From assembly GCA_021604885.1 (NCBI GenBank), contig BQJV01000218.1:1-5980 (forward strand): DNA of 5,980 nt, read 5' to 3'. A program made the position numbers and the translations under genes. Positions 1-5,079 of this stretch are shown piece after piece. Source of the DNA: Acidimicrobiales bacterium (lineage in GTDB: Bacteria > Actinomycetota > Acidimicrobiia > Acidimicrobiales > Aldehydirespiratoraceae). The notes under the pieces were generated by a model that did not search any database, was not told the DNA's origin, and saw nothing but the letters and a program-made list of their open reading frames with translations. The first letter of the stretch is position 1, and every line of letters starts with the position of its first letter.

Positions 1-435
1 GCCGAACGGTCGGACCAGCACGCCTGGGCCGAGGAGTTCGGGATCGACCACGATCCGACCGCGCTGTTCTGCGAGTCCAACGTGTTCCGCTATCGACCGC
101 TGCGCGGGGTCGCCATCCGGGCGGAAGCCGACGCCGACCACATCGAGCTCGCTCGAGTGCGCGCCGCCGCGGGACGTTGTGGTGTCTCGATCGTGGAGTC
201 GACCGCCGCGGCGGAATCGGCCGCCGACTTCGCAGCCCGGCTCGTGAGCCTCGGCGTGGAGCGCGTCCGGGTGCTCGGCTCGATCGACCCGATCCTCCGT
301 GACGCCGCCAACGAACACCACATCCGCCTCGCCGACGATCCGGTCACCCGCGACGGGCGGGTCGAGCTGCAGCACTACGTTCGCGAGCAGGCCATCAGCA
401 CCACGCTGCACCGCTACGGCAACCTCATCACCTGA
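1..435 (+). CDS. putA: Bifunctional proline dehydrogenase / L-glutamate gamma-semialdehyde dehydrogenase (PutA-type), C-terminal end, 5' truncated by window
   Basis: Frame 1 is open from the first base to a TGA at 433-435, giving the last 144 residues of a longer protein. The closing stretch (LQHYVREQAISTTLHRYGNL, near residues 120-142 of the fragment) resembles the conserved C-terminal tail of PutA proteins, where (Y/L)REQ-S-T-HR(Y/F)GN recurs. The earlier part (ESNVFRYRPL, then alternating hydrophobic/charged segments around VRVLGS) fits the region following the aldehyde dehydrogenase catalytic domain. PutA oxidises proline to pyrroline-5-carboxylate with FAD and then glutamate semialdehyde to glutamate with NAD+. 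None of the catalytic residues (Cys/Glu of the ALDH, FAD-binding barrel) lie in this window, so the assignment rests on the tail alone. A monofunctional 1-pyrroline-5-carboxylate dehydrogenase with the same tail cannot be excluded. An internal GTG at 82 is not a start; the frame continues upstream of it. Confidence 0.78.
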   Translation, partial: AERSDQHAWAEEFGIDHDPTALFCESNVFRYRPLRGVAIRAEADADHIELARVRAAAGRCGVSIVESTAAAESAADFAARLVSLGVERVRVLGSIDPILRDAANEHHIRLADDPVTRDGRVELQHYVREQAISTTLHRYGNLIT

Positions 436-439
436 CGGC

Positions 440-447
440 AGGGAGAG
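440..447 (+). promoter_or_regulatory. Ribosome binding site of the class D beta-lactamase gene
   Basis: AGGGAGAG ends two bases before the ATG at 450; its GGAG core (442-445) lies four bases upstream of it, a little close but usable. It sits in the 14-base gap after the putA stop, which leaves no room for a separate promoter there. The gene is therefore probably cotranscribed with putA, or uses a promoter inside it. Confidence 0.6.
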
Positions 448-449
448 CC

Positions 450-1328
450 ATGCAGATCCTTCGGGCGCGTCCGCGCGCGCCACGCACCGTTCTTGCGGCG
501 CTCGCCGTCGCGGCCGTGCTGGCCGGGTGCGCGGAGGACGAGACGCTCGGCACGGAGCCCGCAGGCCGAGAGATCACGGTCGAGCCGGCATGGGCGCAGG
601 AGTTCGAAGCGCACGGCGTCGTCGGCACGTTCGCGCTCCATCGGCTCGGTGATGACCATGTGACCGTCCACGCGCCCGACCGCGCCGCGACCCCGATGAT
701 CCCGGCGTCGACCTTCAAGATCCTCAACTCGGCGATCGCGCTCGAGACCGGTGTCATCGCCGGGGTCGACACCGTGATCCGGTGGGACGGCGTCGATCGT
801 GCGTTTGCCGCGTGGAACCGCGACCAGACGCTTCGCTCGGCCATCGAAGTGTCGGCGGTCTGGGCGTATCAGGAGCTCGCCCGCGGCATCGGACCCGATC
901 GCATGGCCGAGCATGTCGCCGCGGTCGGCTACGGCAACGCGGACATCGGCGGGCCGATCGACGAGTTTTGGCTGCAGGGCGACCTGCGGATCTCCGCCGT
1001 CGAACAGACTTCGTTCCTCGCCGACCTGATGACCGACCGTCTGCCGTTCGCTGTCGAGACCCAGGCCGCGGTGCGGGAGATCCTGATCCGGGATCGCGGC
1101 ACGGGTTGGACGTTCGGCCACAAGACCGGCACCGCCCTCGCGGCCGAGCCGACCCTCGGGTGGTTGGTCGGCTTCACCGAGTACGCGGACGACACCTGGG
1201 TGTTCGCGCTCAACATCGACGTGGGAGATGCGGCGGACGAGAACCATCTCGATCCCGTCGGTCGGCAACGCCTCGCGGCCACGTTGTTGGTGCAGGCCGG
1301 CGCGCTCCCCGAGGAAGCGCTCGACTAG
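450..1328 (+). CDS. Class D (OXA-like) serine beta-lactamase, predicted lipoprotein
   Basis: This 292-residue protein carries the full set of class D beta-lactamase motifs in the right order and spacing. They are the S-x-x-K box STFK with nucleophile Ser87 and the lysine (Lys90) that is carboxylated in this family, S-x-V as Ser135-Ala-Val137 within SAVWAYQELARGIG, YGN at 161-163, the conserved Trp of FWL at 174, and KTG at 225-227 followed by GWLVGF. The context around each motif (PASTFKILNSAIALETG, ISAVEQTSFLADL, FALNID) is also typical. The family hydrolyses beta-lactams through an acyl-enzyme on the serine. The N-terminus has an Arg-rich start, a hydrophobic core at about 13-26 and a lipobox LAGC with Cys27, so export and lipid anchoring on the outer face of the membrane are predicted. 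The motifs show a real class D fold. Actual substrates, and whether it confers resistance, cannot be read from sequence. A sensor (BlaR1-type) role is unlikely because no multi-pass N-terminal domain is present. It lies 14 bases after putA. Confidence 0.9.
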   Translation: MQILRARPRAPRTVLAALAVAAVLAGCAEDETLGTEPAGREITVEPAWAQEFEAHGVVGTFALHRLGDDHVTVHAPDRAATPMIPASTFKILNSAIALETGVIAGVDTVIRWDGVDRAFAAWNRDQTLRSAIEVSAVWAYQELARGIGPDRMAEHVAAVGYGNADIGGPIDEFWLQGDLRISAVEQTSFLADLMTDRLPFAVETQAAVREILIRDRGTGWTFGHKTGTALAAEPTLGWLVGFTEYADDTWVFALNIDVGDAADENHLDPVGRQRLAATLLVQAGALPEEALD

Positions 1329-1331
1329 CGG

Positions 1332-1856
1332 TCAGTCGTCGCCGAGATAGTTCGTCCGGATGCTGACGAGGTGATGCGCTTCGTGACCAGCGATGTGGAA
1401 CGCGGCAGCGCGCACGCTCATCGGATTCCCGTTGGCGGTGCCGGCGCGCGATAGGGCTGCCTCCGGCACGCCCTCGAAGAACGACAGTGTGGCGGCGCGG
1501 ACCGACCGGTACTCGTCGACGAGGCTCTCGAGGGACCGCGCATTCGCCTCGGAGTGGGCGGCCACGATGTCCTGATCGAACGACGGCAACTCCGTCGGGT
1601 CGTTGCGGGCGAATCGCAGAGCCCGGTACACATAGATGCGCTCGTCGTCGCTGATGTGCTGGAGGATCTCCTTGACCGTCCACTCACCCGGCCGGTGCGG
1701 CCGGTCGAGTCGTTCCTCGGGGATCGCTCGGAAGAAGGCACTCGTCGACTCAAGGCCACCGGCCATGTGATCGAGGACGTCGTCGGGCACGAGTTGGAAG
1801 TACTCGACGGTGTACGGGGCGTACTCGCCCGGTTCGGGGCGGGGGATGGGTCGCAT
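1332..1856 (-). CDS. DinB-family (DinB_2-like) putative metal-dependent protein
   Basis: This 174-residue protein has the look of a DinB/YfiT-type four-helix bundle. A Trp-Thr-Val-Lys-Glu-Ile-Leu-Gln-His-Ile motif places His67 on the second helix (GEWTVKEILQHISDDE). The C-terminal helix carries HIAGHEAHHL at 154-163, giving an H-x-x-x-H pair (His158/His162). In this family three histidines of this kind bind a divalent metal. Members include thiol-dependent S-transferases (bacillithiol, mycothiol) and many of unknown role, so no substrate is claimed. Start choice: ATG at 1856 has GAGAG eight bases upstream and gives the usual family length. The frame stays open to an ATG at 1970, but that would begin inside the terminator stem upstream and add 38 Arg/Pro-rich residues with no family resemblance. 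The gene converges on the beta-lactamase gene, with three bases between stops, and is separated from the upstream pilin gene by a terminator, so it is probably its own transcription unit. Confidence 0.82.
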   Translation of the reverse strand: MRPIPRPEPGEYAPYTVEYFQLVPDDVLDHMAGGLESTSAFFRAIPEERLDRPHRPGEWTVKEILQHISDDERIYVYRALRFARNDPTELPSFDQDIVAAHSEANARSLESLVDEYRSVRAATLSFFEGVPEAALSRAGTANGNPMSVRAAAFHIAGHEAHHLVSIRTNYLGDD

Positions 1857-1864
1857 GTGCGGAT

Positions 1865-1870
1865 CTCTCG
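1865..1870 (-). promoter_or_regulatory. Ribosome binding site deciding the dinB start at 1856
   Basis: On the minus strand the sequence reads CGAGAG, then eight bases, then ATG. This purine-rich site supports the start at 1856 over the upstream in-frame ATG at 1970. Confidence 0.55.
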
Positions 1871-1934
1871 TTCGGCGCGGTGCGGAGACGTTCGCGTCGG
1901 TGGGCGCCGGTGGCAACCCGAATGAACCCGCCCG

Positions 1935-1978
1935 AAAACGCGAAGAGCGTGGCACCCGCCCGGATGCCACGCTCTCGC
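1935..1978 (-). terminator. Rho-independent terminator of the pilT-pilC-pilA unit
   Basis: There is a perfect 11-bp inverted repeat AGAGCGTGGCA (1944-1954) / TGCCACGCTCT (1965-1975) with a 10-base loop. Three further G-C pairs extend it (1940-1942 with 1976-1978) across a one-base bulge at 1943. On the minus strand the stem is followed by CG and then TTTT (complement of 1935-1938). It begins 26 bases after the pilin stop codon, the expected place for the end of the pilus transcript. On the plus strand no T-run follows, so it should act mainly on minus-strand transcription. The T-run is short, so efficiency is uncertain. Confidence 0.75.
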
Positions 1979-2004
1979 CGTTGTGTACGACTCGGTGAGT
2001 CAGA

Positions 2005-2484
2005 TCACCAACCGGTCGACCGGGCCCGGCTCAGTGCCTGGTTGCCCGTGCAGGAAGCCGACGAGGAGCTGCCGTACAGCGTCGTGCCGCTCTCGCGGAG
2101 ACGGATGTAGAAGCAGGTGCCCGAGTCGGACATCGCAGCGGCGCCCCATTCGGTGCCGTTGGACCGGGTGGCGACGCTGATGCGGTTGTCGTCGTTCGAG
2201 GCCGAGTTGGCGGACAGCCAGGTGAAGCCCGGCTCCGTGCTCCGCAGCTCGCCGACCGTGACGTCTCGGAAGTCCGCCTCGTCCGTGTAGATGACAAGCG
2301 CTGCCGACTGTGCCGTGCGCACGCTCGACTGTGCGGAGCGATCCTGTGCTCGTTCACGGGCCCCGAGGTAGGTCGGGACGCCGATCGCGAGGAGAACGCC
2401 GATGATCAGGACGACGACCATGACCTCGATGAGGGTGAAGCCTCCGTCCCGCTTAGAGGTGTGTGCCTTCGTATTCCTGTTCAT
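2005..2484 (-). CDS. pilA: Type IV prepilin (PilA-like major pilin)
   Basis: This 159-residue prepilin has a class III signal. A short positively charged leader of 15 residues ends in Gly-Gly, then Phe-Thr-Leu-Ile-Glu. Prepilin peptidase would cut between Gly15 and Phe16 and N-methylate the Phe. Glu20 is Glu5 of the mature protein, the residue needed for assembly. A hydrophobic helix follows (about 21-40) and then an amphipathic helix (41-65). The C-terminal globular part has two cysteines, Cys124 and Cys145, 20 residues apart, which likely form the disulfide-bounded D-loop; the loop is Ser-rich (GSSSSAS). The mature length of 144 residues fits a major or major-like pilin. The start ATG has AGGAG 11 bases upstream. 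Its position directly after pilC and before a terminator suggests it is the main fibre subunit. A pseudopilin of a type II secretion-like system is the alternative, but the linked pilT argues for a true retractable pilus. Confidence 0.9.
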   Translation of the reverse strand: MNRNTKAHTSKRDGGFTLIEVMVVVLIIGVLLAIGVPTYLGARERAQDRSAQSSVRTAQSAALVIYTDEADFRDVTVGELRSTEPGFTWLSANSASNDDNRISVATRSNGTEWGAAAMSDSGTCFYIRLRESGTTLYGSSSSASCTGNQALSRARSTGW

Positions 2485-2572
2485 GATTCACTGTGCTCCT
2501 GGTATGCCGGTTGGCAGGTCTGTTGCCTTTCCTTCGGCAGGGACCAAGTGCCTCACAAGATGCCGATGGTCA
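2485..2572 (-). promoter_or_regulatory. pilA leader region with ribosome binding site and small inverted repeats
   Basis: The 88-base gap between the pilC stop and the pilA start looks less G+C-rich than the genes. It holds AGGAG (minus strand, complement of 2496-2500) eleven bases before the pilA ATG. It also holds an alternating series of TGCC and GGCA words at 2505-2508, 2513-2516, 2524-2527 and 2536-2539. These can form two small adjacent hairpins or one alternative middle hairpin. The gap is long enough to carry a separate pilin promoter or an mRNA processing site, but I could not identify a clear -10/-35 pair. Confidence 0.4.
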
Positions 2573-3829
2573 CTATTGGACTAGGTCGATCACCCTGAAC
2601 ATCGGGAGATACAAGGCGATGACCATGCCTCCGACCAGCAATCCGATCAGCGCCATCATCACGGGTTCGATGACCGCGGAGAAGCCGGAAACGGCGGTTT
2701 CGACCTCTTCCTCGAACGAGGTCCCGACGATCTCGAACATCTGATCGAGGGCGCCGGTTTCCTCGCCGACGGCGATCAGTTGGACGGCCATCGTCGGGAA
2801 GACGGGTGATTTTCCGAGGTTCTGGGCAAGCGGCTCGCCGTCGCGTACGGCCTCTCTCGTGTCGAGCAGGGCGCGGGCGAACACGGCGTTGCCGACGGTG
2901 CCGGATGCGATGCGCAGCGTCTCCAGCACGGGGACACCCGACTTGGTGAGCACCGCCATGGTCCGTCCGAACCGCGCCACGCTGCTCTTGAGCAGCAGGT
3001 TGCCGACGAGCGGAACGCGCAGCATCAGCCAGTCCCACCGGTACCGGCCCGACTCGGTTCGCTTCCACTGGCGGAGGGCGATCGCCGAGCCGACGGTGAC
3101 GAGCACGATGACCGGCAGGTGGCCGGTGAGTGCGGCAGACACGTTGACGAGCGCCTGCGTCGGCGCTGGCAGCGTGCCCCCGAGATCGTCGTAGATCCCG
3201 GCGAACGTCGGCACCACGAACAGCAGCATGATCGTGATCACGCCGACGACCATGACCGACACGGCGATCGGGTAGGCGAGCGCGGAGCGGATCTTCTGGC
3301 GGGTCGACACCGCCTGCTCGAGCGTGGCCGCGAGCTGCAGGAGGACACTGTCGAGCGCGCCGGCGGTCTCGCCGGCCCGCACCATCGACACGAAGAGCGT
3401 GTCGAACACCTTCGGGTGACGGCCGATCGCATTGCTCAACGACTCGCCGCTCTCGACGTCGAAACGCACCTGGCCGAGCGTCGAGGCCAGCAGGGGGCTG
3501 GTCGACTGGGCGGTCAACACCTCGAGCGTGCGCAGCATCGGCACGCCGGCGTTGATCATCGTGGCGAACTGGCGGGCCATTACCGCGAGGTCCCGACCCT
3601 TGACCCGCGGGCCGAATCCCGGCATCGAATACTCGCGCCCGAGGGCGGAGGCGCGGGTTTCGGTGATCGAGACCGGACGCAGGCCGAGCCGGCGGAGGCG
3701 ACTGATGGCCTCGTCCTTGGAACGCGACCCGACCTTGCCGGTCTGCATCGTGCCCGCTTCGTCCAACGCCTTGTACGAGTACGTGGCGTCGGGCTGGGTG
3801 TCGTTCCCGGGCTCTGCGATCGCGGTCAT
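2573..3829 (-). CDS. pilC: Type IV pilus inner-membrane platform protein PilC
   Basis: This 418-residue protein has the PilC/GspF plan of two tandem T2SSF domains, at about residues 80-203 and 285-406. The N-terminal segment (YSYKALDEAGTMQTGKV, then an Arg-rich SRLRRLGLRPVSI) is the usual cytoplasmic PilC lead-in. Each repeat carries the Gly-Glu-x-(Ala/Thr)-Gly-Ala-Leu-Asp signature (RAGETAGALD at 151-160; VGEETGALD at 354-362). Three hydrophobic segments at about 186-209, 236-254 and 386-409 match the three membrane helices of the family. PilC couples the PilB and PilT motors in the cytoplasm to pilin insertion or removal in the membrane. The length is close to the family norm. The ATG overlaps the pilT stop in an ATGA (3826-3829) and no strong ribosome binding site is visible, so translation is probably coupled to pilT. 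GspF of a type II secretion system is the alternative; the adjacent pilT makes PilC the better call. Confidence 0.93.
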   Translation of the reverse strand: MTAIAEPGNDTQPDATYSYKALDEAGTMQTGKVGSRSKDEAISRLRRLGLRPVSITETRASALGREYSMPGFGPRVKGRDLAVMARQFATMINAGVPMLRTLEVLTAQSTSPLLASTLGQVRFDVESGESLSNAIGRHPKVFDTLFVSMVRAGETAGALDSVLLQLAATLEQAVSTRQKIRSALAYPIAVSVMVVGVITIMLLFVVPTFAGIYDDLGGTLPAPTQALVNVSAALTGHLPVIVLVTVGSAIALRQWKRTESGRYRWDWLMLRVPLVGNLLLKSSVARFGRTMAVLTKSGVPVLETLRIASGTVGNAVFARALLDTREAVRDGEPLAQNLGKSPVFPTMAVQLIAVGEETGALDQMFEIVGTSFEEEVETAVSGFSAVIEPVMMALIGLLVGGMVIALYLPMFRVIDLVQ

Positions 3830-5034
3830 CGGCCCATCAACGATTCGAGGTTGGCGGCACTCGAGGCGACGGTGCGGGCCACGAGCGGATCGATGGCGCC
3901 GCGGCGAACGAGGCCGGCGAGGGCCTGATCGAAGGTGTGCATGCCGTCGTCGCCGCCCGTCTCGAGGATCGAGGGCAACTGGTGCACCTTGTCGGAACGG
4001 ATCAGGTTGCGAACGGCGGAGGTCGCCGTCATCACCTCGGTGGCGGGCACGAGGCTGCCTGATGTCGAGGGAACGAGACGCTGGCTGATCGAACCCTCCA
4101 GCGAGAGCGCCAACTGGGAACGGATCTGCGCCTGCTGGTCACCCGGGAAGACGTCGATGATCCGGTTGACCGCGCTCGTGGCGTCACTGCTGTGGAGGGT
4201 GGCGAACACGACATGGCCGGTCTCGGCTGCGGTGAGCGCCACCCGGATGGTGTCGAGATCGCGGAGCTCGCCGATCAGGATCACGTCGGGGTCCTGGCGC
4301 AACGCGCCGCGCAGGGCGGCCACGTAGCTCTCCGTGTCGCCGCCGACCTCGCGCTGTTGGATGACGGACTGGAGCGGCACGTGGCGGTACTCGATCGGGT
4401 CCTCGATCGTGACGATGTGCGAGCGCGTCGACTCGTTGATCTCCTGGATCATGCTGGCGAGCGTCGTCGACTTGCCGCTGCCGGTCGGCCCGGTGACCAG
4501 GACGAGGCCGCTCGTCAGAGCAGTGAACCGCCGCACGGCGGCGGGGAGGCCGAGGTCGTCGAGCGCCGGGATCGTGTCGGGGACGAGCCGGATCGCGGCG
4601 GCGAGGCTGCCGGATTGGCGGAAGATGCTCGCTCGGAACCGGCGGTTCCCGGGGTTGGCGCCGTTGAGGTCCAGGGCGGTGTCGAGATCACCGCGGGCGC
4701 CGAGGAGTTGTCGTTGGTCGATCGAGAGCGGGGCGTTCAGCATTGTCGCCAGGTCCGCCGCCGCGAGTGCGGTGCTGCCGGCCAGTGGGCGGAGCTCGCC
4801 GCGGACGCGCACGTGGGGCACGGTGCCGGCGCTGAGATGCAGGTCCGAGGCGTCGGCTGCCAACGCGGCGTCGAGCAGCTCGGTGAGTCGTCCGTCCGTG
4901 GGTTCGCCGGTTCCCGCCAGGGCGTCGGCGAGAAAGGCTCGTCCGTCGTCGTCGAGTGACCGCCAGTCTTCGTCGATGTCGTTGTGCACCGTGTGCCGGT
5001 CGGTCCGGTCGGGGTGGAGTTGAGCGTTCGTCAC
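3826..5034 (-). CDS. pilT: Type IV pilus retraction ATPase PilT
   Basis: This 402-residue secretion ATPase has all the hallmark boxes: Walker A GPTGSGKST at 182-190, Asp box TIEDPIEYRH at 209-218, Walker B region DPDVILIGELRDLDT at 248-262 with Glu256, and His box ETGHVVFATLHS at 271-282. The PilT-specific motif near the C-terminus is present as AVRNLIR (340-346; commonly AIRNLIR), followed by GMHTFDQALAGLVRRG. That motif separates it from PilB and from GspE. The PilT core opens with LTELLDAALAADASDLHLSAG at about 50-70. Ahead of it lies an extra acidic stretch of roughly 48 residues. Start choice: GTG at 5034 has GAGG (complement of 5044-5047) nine bases upstream. The only nearby alternative, GTG at 4989, has no such site. 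The frame stays open far upstream, but that part is antisense to pilB. PilT hexamers hydrolyse ATP to depolymerise the pilus, driving twitching and DNA uptake. It heads the unit pilT-pilC-pilA. Confidence 0.93.
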   Translation of the reverse strand: MTNAQLHPDRTDRHTVHNDIDEDWRSLDDDGRAFLADALAGTGEPTDGRLTELLDAALAADASDLHLSAGTVPHVRVRGELRPLAGSTALAAADLATMLNAPLSIDQRQLLGARGDLDTALDLNGANPGNRRFRASIFRQSGSLAAAIRLVPDTIPALDDLGLPAAVRRFTALTSGLVLVTGPTGSGKSTTLASMIQEINESTRSHIVTIEDPIEYRHVPLQSVIQQREVGGDTESYVAALRGALRQDPDVILIGELRDLDTIRVALTAAETGHVVFATLHSSDATSAVNRIIDVFPGDQQAQIRSQLALSLEGSISQRLVPSTSGSLVPATEVMTATSAVRNLIRSDKVHQLPSILETGGDDGMHTFDQALAGLVRRGAIDPLVARTVASSAANLESLMGR

Positions 5035-5079
5035 TCGGCGTGGCCTCAAGAGCAGCGCGGCTCGGCCGATGGCTGGGAC
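5035..5079. promoter_or_regulatory. Divergent pilT / pilB intergenic region
   Basis: Only 45 bases separate the proposed pilT GTG (5034, minus) from the proposed pilB ATG (5080, plus). The pilT ribosome binding site GAGG (complement of 5044-5047) is here. For pilB only a weak GGGA lies almost against the ATG. The stretch is very G+C-rich and shows no recognisable -10 or -35 element in either direction. Promoters may lie inside the opposite coding region, or pilB may be leaderless. Confidence 0.45.

Larger units (their letters stand above)
1857..2004. other. Intergenic stretch between the pilin gene and dinB
   Basis: These 148 bases hold the dinB ribosome binding site, a direct repeat AACCCG (1915-1920 and 1925-1930, ten bases apart), and the pilin-side terminator hairpin (1940-1978). 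The dinB promoter is expected between about 1870 and 1935, but I find no convincing -10/-35 pair there by eye. No small ORF with a ribosome binding site is evident. Confidence 0.5.

Noticed and set aside
414..1268. 284-codon minus-strand ORF opposite the beta-lactamase gene
   Set aside because: It mirrors a gene with intact catalytic motifs on the plus strand, and its own translation is Arg/Asp/Gly-rich low-complexity with no recognisable domain.
1302..1320. GCGCT/AGCGC stem near the end of the beta-lactamase gene as a terminator
   Set aside because: Only a 5-bp stem, inside the coding sequence, with no T-run following.
1857..1970. N-terminal extension of the DinB-like protein starting at ATG 1970
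   Set aside because: It would start inside the terminator stem-loop, adds 38 residues without family resemblance, and a better ribosome binding site precedes ATG 1856.
3119..3928. 269-codon plus-strand ORF opposite pilC and the end of pilT
   Set aside because: Shadow ORF, Arg/His/Glu-rich, antisense to well-supported pilus genes.
4192..4959. 255-codon plus-strand ORF opposite pilT
   Set aside because: Shadow of the pilT coding strand; biased composition and no domain.
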